Assembly (NCBI RefSeq): GCF_027942295.1 | Contig: NZ_CP101416.1 | Span: 1,240,001-1,304,000, forward strand | From: Pseudanabaena sp. Chao 1811 | GTDB lineage: Bacteria; Cyanobacteriota; Cyanobacteriia; Pseudanabaenales; Pseudanabaenaceae | Length of the DNA stretch: 64,000 bases | Direction: 5' to 3' | In this document: positions 1 through 8,386 of the stretch, piece by piece | How positions within the stretch are numbered: the first letter of the stretch is position 1 | Layout: each line of letters opens with the position of its first letter | Program-made: the position numbers and the translations under genes | The notes under the pieces: generated by a model | What the model saw: the letters and a program-made list of their open reading frames with translations, nothing else | The model's database searches: none | Told to the model about the DNA's origin: nothing

Positions 1-1815
1 ATCTCGTTCAGATGGGCAGGGTAGTGAACTTGGAATAAATTGTGGTGAACAAGCAAAGTATCCTGCTGGAAAAGCATATTGATCTTCAATCTTCATTGCT
101 TGCGTATCAAGTCTTAGAAGTGTGGCAGGTTTATTGTCTTTTGGTAGATCCTCAAAACAAACAACTCTGCGCTTTCTGTCTTTGAATTCCTTATAAATTC
201 TTTCAGGAATTAATTCCCATGAAAAGCCCCAAGACATCCAGTAGATATTTTTGACGATAGTTTCTGATGATTTCCCTAGATCATCTCGACAAAGATCGTA
301 GTGAGTATATACTGTCGGTGCCCATGTGGAATTCCAGTCAAGGACATGCTGAGATTCTTCAATTTTGCTTGTCTGAGTGTTAATTACATAGCGACCAAAA
401 CATCCTAAATCAAGAGTTCCAACCATCATTCCTTCAAGTTCATTTGGTTGATTTCGCAAGTGTGGTTTTGATGGGATATTGGAATCATAACGAGTGATCC
501 ATTCGGTTACATCCCAACCAATGCTATGCCCAATGTGTAATGTAATTTTATCTTCGGAATCACTATAGTCCGCCGCAAAGTGAGAGATTTCTAGAGGGAT
601 TTTTACTTGTTGAACTTCTAGACGCTTTGGATCTTTTATTGTCCCACCATTTTCTTGCAACTGATCCCGTTTGATAATATAAAGATTGTTAAAGAGCGCG
701 GGTGGGATTGGCTGTAAGAAAACTGATTGAATCAATGAGCCTAACCATTTAAAATAGTTCTTATTAAATATTGGAAGTTTGAGAAAACCAAAGAGAAAAG
801 GGGCAAAAACCTGAGAAAACTCCATCTGAAATGAGATATCTGCCACGATGATGTGATTTTCTGTGATCGCAAGCTGGTGTAACGACTGCTGGACGATGAC
901 AGGGTTTCCATCGGGTAGATATAGTCGCCAACGTTCAAGTGTTTTTTGATTTGGGCAATACCGAAGGAGATCAGTATATCTCCCAAATAGTTGTTCTTTT
1001 TCTAGCTCTTTTGTGGCAATACACTTCGACAATTTGTCAAACAAAAGATTAACAGTTTTGCTACCCCAACCGTTATATCCTGTTGAATAGTTAGTTGTAT
1101 ATATTTCTTGGTCTTTTGATTTACTATCTAATTTTGACAGATCTACTGCTGGATGCGCTGAGTTGATATGTGCATCAAAGATAGTTTTACTTGAATTAAT
1201 AGGAAAAATACCTAACCAATCTTTAATTAAACCCATTGGTTCTATTAATTCTAGAGAATCAGGATCGATTTCATGGGGACGACCTCCGTCAATCGTGACC
1301 CAGAGGCGATCTCCTAGATGCAAAAAAGCTGTATTTAGTTGATTGCGAGCGCCCAGAGTCAAACTGGATCGCACTTGTCCGCCATTTCGAAAAGATTCCC
1401 AATAGCTAAACAAAGGATGCTTTTTAGCAAACCAACTTTTTGGTAATTGATCGCCTCCAGAGCAATAATGCTGAATCGCCAGATCGGCATAGTAGCAAGG
1501 AGTTTTCATAATGCGCGTTTTAAGTGTGGATTGCCCCTTCTCAAAACCCAATCGATAAACCATGCCATCGCCAGTATAAAGCTGTGTGCCGTATTCCTTT
1601 GGCTTCTTTGCGCTTTGAAACAGTGCGCCTACAAAGAAAGCATAACCATGTAGCCCCTCAAATCCTTCTGGGAATTTCTCATTCTGATAAGGAGAATTGT
1701 ATTTGATAGGCTTGTACAGATCGTCTGGATTGTGCTGACAACAATCTAATTGTATTTCTTGCTCAACTCGACTAGTTTTTGTAGCAGAGTTTGGTACGTG
1801 GGGAATGTTTGTCAT
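1..1815 (-). CDS. Carotenoid oxygenase (carotenoid cleavage dioxygenase) family protein, 3' end outside window
   Basis: The minus frame is open for 605 codons from ATG at 1815 to the window edge, so the C-terminus is missing. Family signatures of non-haem iron carotenoid/stilbene oxygenases are visible: GDGMVYRLGF at about residue 82, AHPAVD with H221, LHQLAITENH with H313, and LHIGHSIGWD with H427, which fit three of the four iron-binding histidines; the fourth would lie past the edge. Members cleave carotenoid or stilbene double bonds with O2; the substrate here cannot be told. The start has an AGGAG site inside the end of the upstream gene and only one base separates the two genes, so they are almost certainly co-transcribed. 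No signal peptide is seen. The family call is firm, the substrate unknown. Confidence 0.85.
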   Translation of the reverse strand, partial: MTNIPHVPNSATKTSRVEQEIQLDCCQHNPDDLYKPIKYNSPYQNEKFPEGFEGLHGYAFFVGALFQSAKKPKEYGTQLYTGDGMVYRLGFEKGQSTLKTRIMKTPCYYADLAIQHYCSGGDQLPKSWFAKKHPLFSYWESFRNGGQVRSSLTLGARNQLNTAFLHLGDRLWVTIDGGRPHEIDPDSLELIEPMGLIKDWLGIFPINSSKTIFDAHINSAHPAVDLSKLDSKSKDQEIYTTNYSTGYNGWGSKTVNLLFDKLSKCIATKELEKEQLFGRYTDLLRYCPNQKTLERWRLYLPDGNPVIVQQSLHQLAITENHIIVADISFQMEFSQVFAPFLFGFLKLPIFNKNYFKWLGSLIQSVFLQPIPPALFNNLYIIKRDQLQENGGTIKDPKRLEVQQVKIPLEISHFAADYSDSEDKITLHIGHSIGWDVTEWITRYDSNIPSKPHLRNQPNELEGMMVGTLDLGCFGRYVINTQTSKIEESQHVLDWNSTWAPTVYTHYDLCRDDLGKSSETIVKNIYWMSWGFSWELIPERIYKEFKDRKRRVVCFEDLPKDNKPATLLRLDTQAMKIEDQYAFPAGYFACSPQFIPSSLPCPSERD

Positions 1816-1816
1816 A

Positions 1817-4800
1817 TCACAAAGCTCCTAAACTGCTCAGCATAGTTTTTTGGGCGGAAGTTATTCCAGTGGATCCTGTCAGCTTCATGCCTTCATAAGG
1901 TCTGGGAACTCGTAATGTAAGATTACAGGTTTCTTGAGCAATATTCCATACTTTAACTGTTTCATCTTCGCTAGCACTTACGAGAAATTGGCTATTTGGA
2001 CTAAAACTAACTTGTAAAACCCAATTCTCGTGTCCATGTAGAGTTTTGTAACAACGCCAAGATTCTGTATTCCATAGCTTGATCGTGCGATCGCATCCAC
2101 AACTAGCCAACCATTTTCCATCAGGGCTAAATGCTAAAGAAAGAACCCATCCCGTGTGCCCAGATAACTGATGAATTTGCTTACCTGGTTCATCCCAAAT
2201 AATTATTAAGTTATCTAATCCACCAGTAGCAATATTGCAACTATGAGGATGAATAGCAACAGAAGTAAGTCGATTAGTATGTCCTGTTAATGTTTGTATG
2301 CACTTACCAAGTTTAATGTCCCAGATCTTTGCTGTTTTATCTTCACTAGCACTGATAAGCAATGATTGTTGTGGATGAAATGCGATCGCGCCGATTCTAT
2401 CTGTGTGATCTTGAAAAGTATGCACTAGTCCACCAGTTTCGGCATTCCAGATTTTAATAGTATGATCAAAGCTGCTACTAGCGATTATCTGTGCATCGTT
2501 ACTATATACCAAGGCATTTACGCGATCGCTATGTCCTTTCAAGAGATGTATACATTGTAATGTGTCAAGTTGCCAAATCCGAATTGTGCCATCCTGTCCT
2601 CCACTAGCTAGTAGAGCTTGTTTAGGATGGAAAGTAGTAGTCGTAACGCCGCGCTGTTCGTGAAAGAGTTTATGGAGGCACTTAGAAGTCTGAGTATTCC
2701 AAATCCGCACATACCCATCAATGTGTCCAGTAGCAATTGTGGTTCCGTCAGGTGAGAACATGGCGGCAAAAATAGGATTGGCATAGCCTAAAATTGTTCG
2801 GACACATTTTCCGCTATTGATGTCCCATAACTTTACTGTTTGATCTTCACTAGCACTAGCCACTGTCTGGCTATCAGGACTAATCGAGATCGACCAAATA
2901 CGATGTTGATGTTCCGCAATTGTACGAATACACTTTTCGTTGGCATAATCCCATATCTTGATTGTGCGATCCTCGCTACAACTAGCAACCAATTTGCCAT
3001 CGGGGCTAAAAATTGCGATCCATATCCAACCTTCATGTCCATTTAGTGTGGTAAGACATTCACCATCTTGTGAATGCCACAAACGGATGGTGCGGTCAAA
3101 ACTGCTACTTAACACTAAACTTCCATCAGGGCTAAATGTTGCAGGAATGACCCAACTTTCATGTCCTCTCAGAACGTGTAAGCATTCTCTCCTCTCCAAG
3201 TCCCAGATCCGAATTGTACAATCACTACTCCCACTAGCCAAAAGCTTTCCATCAGGATGAAAACAAGCACCCATTACCCAATGTTCATGTCCTTGTAATG
3301 TATATAACTGGCAACCATCTTCTAGTCTCCGAATTTGGATCTCTCGTTCGCTGGTAGTAACTAGAAACTGTCCATTTGGACTAAAACACATGGAACGCAA
3401 ATTATCTCCAAGTACATAGAGGCAAGTACCATTCTGCCAATCCCAAATCCTTACTGTTCCATCATCTGAGCCGCTTGCCAGTAAGCTTCCATCAGGACTA
3501 AATACCAACCCGCGCACCCAATTTATATGTCCACATAGTTTACCAATTTGTTGTCCATCGGTGATCCGCCAAAGATAAATTTCACAGTTTACATTTCCTG
3601 TAGCCAAGATAGAACCTTCAGGATGATAAACCACTGATAGAACCATGCCAAATGCTTGTGTGAAGACAACTTCTTCAAAATTTGCTGAGGTAAAATTAGT
3701 GTTTGGAAGATTTACGGATTGCAAATATGCTTGTCGAATGTGGAGATATGAAAAGTCATAACCATCCAAATTGAAGTTTAGATGACAAAGCAAGTTGATT
3801 AAATTTCCTGCTAAGTAACCTGATTGCGTAGGAGCTGCTTTACGTTGTTTGGCAAGTAAGGACTGAATTTGGGTTTCTATGGCAAATTTATCGCCTAATT
3901 CGAGTAGCAGTCGATCGCTAATCGCTTCAAGAATAGAGCGTACTTGGGCTTGACGGATATAGTCTTTGCTTTGGGCTTTGAGAAGTGCATAATGTTCCAG
4001 AAAATCTGGTTGTAAGCTAATTAACTCGCACACTACCTTCTGCACAAACTTATCAGTGATGAATTCCATCATTACTGGTTGCAATGACCAAAGCCCACTG
4101 TTTCCCTCAATCAGGCTTCTTCTTTTTAAGGATTGCACTGCTGTAAGCAATTGCTTTTTGATAAATTCAGAAACAATGTTGGATTCTAATTGCGCGATCG
4201 CAACTGGTTCGCGCTCGATCGCTAACCAGTAGATCACACATTGTTCGGGCACAGACAATCGGGAAAACTGTTTTTCTAATAGGTCTTGAATTCTTTCAAT
4301 CTGGAATCCACTTTTTGGGGCTAAAGCTAAAAAGCTAGAAATATCTCCATCAAACAGTTCTTGAGTCTCCGAAGCTAATATTTTTAGGGCAAACGGACTA
4401 CCACTACAATAGTGAAAAATCTCCTGCCACTCTGCATCACTACTGCTAAAACATTGGCTATTCGTCAAGATTGGCAAACCTTCAGATTGGCTTAGTCCAC
4501 TTAGAGGAAGCGATCGCACCCGCGTCCTTTCAACGATACCAGTAATCTCTTTAGGAGCCTCTCGACTAGTTATGACTAAGCAACTATGATGATCCACCTC
4601 ACTAAATCTTGAGAGCAAGTGTCCATAGATTTCGTAGCCATCTCGATATTGACCAGCACGAGTTCCACTCTGAAAAACTGATTCAAAATTATCTAAGATC
4701 AATAAGCATTTCGATTGGCGTACATACTCTAAAAGTTTGGCAACTTGCTGCTCTGGTATATCGGGTAATCTTGCTTCAACTTGATTAGAGAGAATACTTA

Positions 4801-5371
4801 CAATTTCGGTCAGTATTTCTGAAAGGGGAGGAGCATCACGTAGCGATCGCCAAATCACATAATCAAACCCTTGACCTATTTGATGTGTAGTTTGAAGAGC
4901 GATCAAACTCTTCCCCATACCACCCATACCCACTATCGCCACCAATCGACATTGCTCTGTGACAACCCACTGCTCTAAGGTCGCGATTTCCTCTGCTCTA
5001 CCGTAAAAATTATCGCGATCAGGTAAACCAAACCAAGTGTTGCGATCGGAAACTTTCTTATTATCATCGCTTGCAAAAAGTTCAGGGTGTAGTCGATAAA
5101 ATCTTTCTAGTGCAGCTTTAAAATTAGTTTTGCTAACTGGTTCACCTAAAGCATTCGATATAGATTTCCAAAGCTTTGGACCAATATCTTTTTTTAAATA
5201 ATCTGGGGAAATATATTTTTTAGGTCGAGCGCTATCTGCAATTTCTTCATAGGTTTGTCCTACTATTGCACCTTCAAGTACTCGTTTCTCCATATCATTC
5301 AGCCCTTTGCCCACTTTTGCAAAAAGGGCTACATCAGCAATATTGGTAATCAAATCAACATCTTTGTCCAT
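1817..5371 (-). CDS. STAND NTPase: HTH(vMAP-like)-NB-ARC-14x WD40
   Basis: This is a 1184-residue cytosolic STAND-class signalling ATPase. Residues about 1-95 match the helical N-terminal domain seen in cyanobacterial vWA-MoxR-associated proteins (MEKRVLEGAIVGQTYEEIA). The NB-ARC core has Walker A GMGGMGKS at 148-155, Walker B LLILDNFES near 223-231 and a GSPFALKIL motif. A short pentapeptide-like stretch near residue 550 leads into 14 WD40 repeats that fill the C-terminus. In the family the repeats sense a ligand and the NTPase oligomerises to drive an effector. No catalytic effector domain is seen here, so the N-terminal domain may recruit one or bind DNA. It precedes the carotenoid oxygenase by one base and is divergent from the gene at 5527. 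The fold is certain; a defence or regulatory role is inference. Confidence 0.9.
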   Translation of the reverse strand: MDKDVDLITNIADVALFAKVGKGLNDMEKRVLEGAIVGQTYEEIADSARPKKYISPDYLKKDIGPKLWKSISNALGEPVSKTNFKAALERFYRLHPELFASDDNKKVSDRNTWFGLPDRDNFYGRAEEIATLEQWVVTEQCRLVAIVGMGGMGKSLIALQTTHQIGQGFDYVIWRSLRDAPPLSEILTEIVSILSNQVEARLPDIPEQQVAKLLEYVRQSKCLLILDNFESVFQSGTRAGQYRDGYEIYGHLLSRFSEVDHHSCLVITSREAPKEITGIVERTRVRSLPLSGLSQSEGLPILTNSQCFSSSDAEWQEIFHYCSGSPFALKILASETQELFDGDISSFLALAPKSGFQIERIQDLLEKQFSRLSVPEQCVIYWLAIEREPVAIAQLESNIVSEFIKKQLLTAVQSLKRRSLIEGNSGLWSLQPVMMEFITDKFVQKVVCELISLQPDFLEHYALLKAQSKDYIRQAQVRSILEAISDRLLLELGDKFAIETQIQSLLAKQRKAAPTQSGYLAGNLINLLCHLNFNLDGYDFSYLHIRQAYLQSVNLPNTNFTSANFEEVVFTQAFGMVLSVVYHPEGSILATGNVNCEIYLWRITDGQQIGKLCGHINWVRGLVFSPDGSLLASGSDDGTVRIWDWQNGTCLYVLGDNLRSMCFSPNGQFLVTTSEREIQIRRLEDGCQLYTLQGHEHWVMGACFHPDGKLLASGSSDCTIRIWDLERRECLHVLRGHESWVIPATFSPDGSLVLSSSFDRTIRLWHSQDGECLTTLNGHEGWIWIAIFSPDGKLVASCSEDRTIKIWDYANEKCIRTIAEHQHRIWSISISPDSQTVASASEDQTVKLWDINSGKCVRTILGYANPIFAAMFSPDGTTIATGHIDGYVRIWNTQTSKCLHKLFHEQRGVTTTTFHPKQALLASGGQDGTIRIWQLDTLQCIHLLKGHSDRVNALVYSNDAQIIASSSFDHTIKIWNAETGGLVHTFQDHTDRIGAIAFHPQQSLLISASEDKTAKIWDIKLGKCIQTLTGHTNRLTSVAIHPHSCNIATGGLDNLIIIWDEPGKQIHQLSGHTGWVLSLAFSPDGKWLASCGCDRTIKLWNTESWRCYKTLHGHENWVLQVSFSPNSQFLVSASEDETVKVWNIAQETCNLTLRVPRPYEGMKLTGSTGITSAQKTMLSSLGAL

Positions 5372-5410
5372 AAAGCCTAGGGACTGATTAGGGATTAATT
5401 TGGTAAGTAT

Positions 5411-5464
5411 ACCTGAACTTTACTTACCTTTTTACCTTACTAACTACTGAACTTATCTCCATCG
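5411..5464. promoter_or_regulatory. 54-bp duplicated upstream element, copy 1
   Basis: This 54-bp segment matches 6493-6546 at 48 of 54 positions with no gaps. It lies 62 bp upstream of the exported protein gene at 5527 and in the divergent gap before the STAND gene at 5371. It holds two CTGAACTT words and several TTA/CTT words at about 11-bp spacing. That spacing recalls a cyanobacterial Pho box, but the match to the CTTAACCT consensus is partial. A shared operator is inference. Confidence 0.55.
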
Positions 5465-5526
5465 ACCTATTGAGTTAGCTATAGGAAACTAGCATTTGTC
5501 AACCAAGTTCAATTAAAGAGATTCCA

Positions 5527-6084
5527 ATGAGACTTCTATTTCAACGCAGTTTTTCTGTAATTATTGCATCTAGTTCTTTGCTTGTTGCCTCACCATCTTT
5601 AGCGACAAATACACAAAGTGATTTGGCTACTAACCTGATGACATCATCTCAACCATCACTTGATATTGGATCTGCTAATTTGAGCCTAAACCCTCAGCCA
5701 ATCCGCGTCAGTGTTGCCCCAAACTGGGTCTCTAAGTTGCCGTCGGTAAGAAATCGGATTATTGGAGAACTTGAAGGTTATCTCAAGAAACTGGCGCAGG
5801 GCAACCAAGGATCTGCCAAGATTGAAGCTCTGCGCATTGAGGGTAGAGATTTGTACGTAAAAGTACTAATTCATCACAAGCACAAACCTAAGCAGCAGTG
5901 GGGTGTCCCTCTAGGCATTCCTTACAGTCTTCAGACATGGATTGAAACGAGATACAATCCTTTAGACAACAGGTCAATTGGAGACAGGACTAAACTTTGT
6001 GTTCGAGGGCCTAGTGTGATCGGCAGCCCAAGCTTGTGCGTAACAGCAGGAGAGGTTCGACGAATTATTAGTTCTTTCTTGTGA
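5527..6084 (+). CDS. Exported protein of unknown family
   Basis: The 185-residue product starts with a clear Sec signal peptide (MRLLFQRSFSVIIASSSLLV, cleavage likely after about residue 26, SLAT). The mature part has a basic, amphipathic middle (SVRNRIIGELEGYLKKLAQG), then a predicted beta-rich C-terminal half with two cysteines in KLCVRG and SLCVTAGE that could form a disulphide. I do not recognise a family. AAAGAG lies before the ATG. It opens a run of small exported proteins on the plus strand and is preceded by the duplicated 54-bp element, so it is probably controlled together with the gene at 6636. Confidence 0.7.
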   Translation: MRLLFQRSFSVIIASSSLLVASPSLATNTQSDLATNLMTSSQPSLDIGSANLSLNPQPIRVSVAPNWVSKLPSVRNRIIGELEGYLKKLAQGNQGSAKIEALRIEGRDLYVKVLIHHKHKPKQQWGVPLGIPYSLQTWIETRYNPLDNRSIGDRTKLCVRGPSVIGSPSLCVTAGEVRRIISSFL

Positions 6085-6124
6085 GATGTCAATCTGCACA
6101 GTTATCTAGCTAAATCATGAACTA

Positions 6125-6220
6125 TAGCGGTTTTCAGATGAATATGGTCAAAGCAACTTATCTCCAACAGCTCTGTAGAGACAGTTTTATATGTAACCAG
6201 TCAAATGAAAAACCGCTATT
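6125..6220. repeat. Small MITE-like element with TAGCGGTTTT ends
   Basis: The segment begins TAGCGGTTTTCA and ends TGAAAAACCGCTA, giving imperfect inverted ends of about 12 bp around an 80-bp non-coding interior. The same end word (GAAAACCGCTA) recurs beside the hairpin at 46898-46933, which suggests a dispersed family. Confidence 0.45.
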
Positions 6221-6350
6221 TTCAACTTAAGGCGATTAGAATGTTTATCCATTCACGTTTCATCCCGTAGGTTAAGTAATACTCAATAACAAAATCCTCC
6301 AAGTACAGAGCAAAAAATCAAAGATAGAATGGTACAACCGTCTAAAATCT

Positions 6351-6390
6351 TGATCCAGTATTGACTAAATCTATAGTCAATACTGGATCA
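6351..6390. repeat. Perfect 17-bp inverted repeat (hairpin)
   Basis: Two perfectly complementary 17-base arms beginning TGATCCAGTATTGACTA are separated by the 6-base loop AATCTA. It is not followed by a T-run on either strand, so it is not an obvious terminator. It could be an operator or a cruciform-forming repeat. Confidence 0.6.
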
Positions 6391-6492
6391 CTAGAAAAAA
6401 ATTTCAAGTTTTCTATTCTTTGCTTAGCAAGTTTTTTCAAAACTATTTCTTTCCTTTTGTCTATGTATGAATGTTGCTGATTTTCATAGGTT

Positions 6493-6546
6493 ACCTGAAC
6501 TTAACTTACCTTTTGACTTCATTAACTACTGAACTTATCCCCATCG
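6493..6546. promoter_or_regulatory. 54-bp duplicated upstream element, copy 2
   Basis: This is the second copy of the element at 5411-5464 (six mismatches, same length). It ends 89 bp before the ATG at 6636. The blocks ACCTGAACTT and TAACTACTGAACTTATC are identical in both copies. Conservation at two promoters of otherwise unrelated exported-protein genes points to a shared regulator. Confidence 0.55.
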
Positions 6547-6635
6547 CTTATTTTGGATGGATTTGAGATATTGATGGCATGGATAGAGGCAAAAAACGTT
6601 CCATATCAAAACAAAAACACTATAAGGAGTCATCC

Positions 6636-7040
6636 ATGAATTTCGCTCTACTCAAAAGCTCGTTTGCAACAACACTACTTCTCTCAATCATCACATCTAC
6701 AGGCTCTGCCTACGCTTACAAACCTATTCCAGATTGGGAGACAAATCCGCGCAAACCCGCTAAACCTATCAGTTGTACTTGCAATGGCAATCCTGTTCCG
6801 CCAAAACTATGCCCCATGATTCACTGTCCTGATTTTAAGTCAAGTTCTCTACAGACGATTCTTCAAGTCGGAGGAGTTTCTAAAACTGATAGAGCCGAGA
6901 CTAATGATTTGATTGCTGGACGCTATCGTGAACGTGGACCAGGTGGTGGTATTGGACGACAGATTTCCGCAAACAATGCTGATGCAACTACTCTTGTCGC
7001 TGGGAAATACCCCACTTCTTGTACAGGTTTGATTCTGTAG
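6636..7040 (+). CDS. Small exported cysteine- and proline-rich protein, unknown family
   Basis: The 134-residue product is started at ATG 6636 because AAGGAG lies six bases upstream and a proper signal peptide follows (MNFALLKSSFATTLLLSIIT, cleavage after AYA). An in-frame ATG at 6579 would put charged residues before the signal. The mature protein has a Pro/Cys segment with four closely spaced cysteines (CTCNGNPVPPKLCPMIHC) and a Gly/Arg stretch RGPGGGIGRQ. No family is recognised; a disulphide-stabilised extracytoplasmic peptide is plausible. It is preceded by the duplicated 54-bp element and followed by a hairpin at 7050-7076. Confidence 0.65.
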   Translation: MNFALLKSSFATTLLLSIITSTGSAYAYKPIPDWETNPRKPAKPISCTCNGNPVPPKLCPMIHCPDFKSSSLQTILQVGGVSKTDRAETNDLIAGRYRERGPGGGIGRQISANNADATTLVAGKYPTSCTGLIL

Positions 7041-7049
7041 AAATATGAA

Positions 7050-7076
7050 GACATGCCGCATTTTCTGCGGCGTGTC
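7050..7076 (+). terminator. Hairpin downstream of small exported protein gene
   Basis: GACATGCCGC and GCGGCGTGTC pair over 10 bp with one G-U and a 7-base loop, ten bases after the stop at 7040. The tail is weak (TATATC). It argues against starting the next gene at ATG 7045, which lies in this hairpin region. Confidence 0.55.
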
Positions 7077-7131
7077 TATATCTAGGACAAATTCTAATCT
7101 TAATAATTTGAACATTACAAGGACGCAATCC

Positions 7132-7473
7132 ATGTACAGCTTTGCACAGAAAAAATTTGCACTTTTTCCATTTGTTGTTTTTGCCATTTTTCCCATTACA
7201 GGTTTAATCAGCATACAACCTTCAACTAAATCTCAATCTTTGGATCAGGCATTAAAACTTGCAATTACTAGAATTGGCAATGCAAAAATCTCTCTCAATG
7301 TTGAAACAAGAACAACCCCTAATCCTGCCAAATTATTTGCTGCTAGAGGTTTCACATTTCCATATGCATTTGAGACAATCATGTCGTCTCCACTCCTTAT
7401 TGAAAGGACAAAAGCTGATTCTGAGATTGATTGTCACGTTCCTATCAAAGCAGGTTTTTACACAAAATGTTAG
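7132..7473 (+). CDS. Small exported or membrane-anchored protein, unknown family
   Basis: The 113-residue product is started at ATG 7132, with AAGGA ten bases upstream and a hydrophobic signal or anchor (KKFALFPFVVFAIFPITGLI) right after the start. An upstream in-frame ATG at 7045 falls in a hairpin and would hide the signal, so it is rejected. The remainder (about 85 residues) is of mixed charge with two cysteines near the C-terminus (DCHVP and YTKC). I recognise no family. It continues the run of exported small proteins and precedes the lysozyme gene. Confidence 0.55.
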   Translation: MYSFAQKKFALFPFVVFAIFPITGLISIQPSTKSQSLDQALKLAITRIGNAKISLNVETRTTPNPAKLFAARGFTFPYAFETIMSSPLLIERTKADSEIDCHVPIKAGFYTKC

Positions 7474-7496
7474 CACTAAATAAATACTGGAACTAT

Positions 7497-7529
7497 AAAG
7501 TTCGTTCTCCTCCTTTTGAGACGAGCTTT
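7497..7529 (+). terminator. Putative terminator before lysozyme gene
   Basis: AAAGTTCGTTCTC and GAGACGAGCTTT pair with one bulge and one mismatch, followed by ATTTC. It sits 24 bases after the stop at 7473, consistent with a terminator before an independently started lysozyme gene. Confidence 0.45.
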
Positions 7530-7576
7530 ATTTCACGACCGACAAGATTAAACAATACAAATTAGGAGAATCTATC

Positions 7577-8338
7577 ATGAACCCAAGTATAGAATGTCTA
7601 GCATTGATCAAGAAGTGGGAAGGACTACATCGCTTACGCGCCGATGGATTGATTGAAGCTTACCGCGATCCTATTGGTATTTGGACAATTGGCTATGGTT
7701 CGATCGCTAACTTGGATGAAAGTAGACCTGTCCGCGAAGGCGATGTGATTACAGAATCAACTGCCCTACGCTGGCTGCAAGCTGAAGTGGAAGAAAAAGC
7801 AAAGCGTATTGATCAGCTTTGCAAAGTTACCCTCAAGCAATGTATGTTTGATGCCATTGTTTCCTTTGCTTACAATGTTGGTACAGAAGAAGGTGGATTT
7901 AAAACATCCACGCTACTTCGCAAACTAAATCGAGGAGATTATGAAGGAGCCGCTCAAGAATTCGATCGCTGGATCAATGCCAATGGAAGACCTTTTCAAG
8001 GATTGATCAATCGTCGCAACGATGAAGAAGCCCTATTTCGGCAAGATGGATTTCCTGCTACTATCGCAGGAGTTGCGCCAATAGAAAGTCTTGAGGCAGA
8101 AGAATCTCCTTATCAACCCGCACCATTGCCTTTCCCCATCTCGCGGACTTTGCGTGAAGGGGATATTGGAGATGACTGCTATACTCTCAATTGCGCCCTA
8201 GCAGGACTAGGTTTTCTCGCAATGGCAAGTCAGCCCAACAAATTCACCTCAGTCACTAAACTCATATTACGCAGAAGTCTAAAAAGGTTTCAGGGAGTGC
8301 CATTCCAAGTAAGATTGCTGCAAAGCCTTGATATATAA
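7577..8338 (+). CDS. GH24 (T4/lambdoid-type) lysozyme with damaged C-terminal peptidoglycan-binding domain
   Basis: The 253-residue protein would hydrolyse the MurNAc-GlcNAc bond of peptidoglycan. The GH24 motif set is intact: KKWEGL with catalytic E15, EAYRDPIGIWTIGYGS with D31 and T37, and the AIVSFAYNVG helix near residue 95. After about residue 190 comes the start of a PG_binding_1-like domain (LREGDIGDDCYTLNCALAGLGF), but the last 20 residues are unlike the family, so this domain looks cut short or frame-shifted. The insertion sequence begins only 48 bp past the stop, which may explain the damage. No signal peptide is seen. GH24 enzymes are phage-like, but no other phage genes are near. 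Confidence 0.85.
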   Translation: MNPSIECLALIKKWEGLHRLRADGLIEAYRDPIGIWTIGYGSIANLDESRPVREGDVITESTALRWLQAEVEEKAKRIDQLCKVTLKQCMFDAIVSFAYNVGTEEGGFKTSTLLRKLNRGDYEGAAQEFDRWINANGRPFQGLINRRNDEEALFRQDGFPATIAGVAPIESLEAEESPYQPAPLPFPISRTLREGDIGDDCYTLNCALAGLGFLAMASQPNKFTSVTKLILRRSLKRFQGVPFQVRLLQSLDI

Positions 8339-8386
8339 CTTGGATTTGAGAGCAAAATGATTGAGTTTAGAATTAAGTTTGAGAAC

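Larger units (their letters stand above)
6085..6635. other. Gene-free stretch with inverted repeats and a duplicated upstream element
   Basis: No credible gene lies in these 551 bases. They hold a small element with inverted ends (6125-6220), a long perfect hairpin (6351-6390), the second 54-bp element (6493-6546) and the ribosome binding site AAGGAG at 6624-6629 of the next gene. Confidence 0.7.

Noticed and set aside
1817-5371. STAND-WD40 gene as a proven antiviral system
   Set aside because: No nuclease, protease, TIR or other effector domain is visible and no known defence gene is adjacent, so only a hypothesis is possible.
7045-7131. Upstream start (ATG 7045) for the 113-residue exported protein
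   Set aside because: It lies in a terminator-like hairpin, has no ribosome binding site and would bury the signal sequence; ATG 7132 has AAGGA.
7577-8338. Lysozyme as evidence of a prophage
   Set aside because: No holin, capsid, tail, integrase or terminase gene is near. GH24 lysozymes also occur as chromosomal genes in cyanobacteria.
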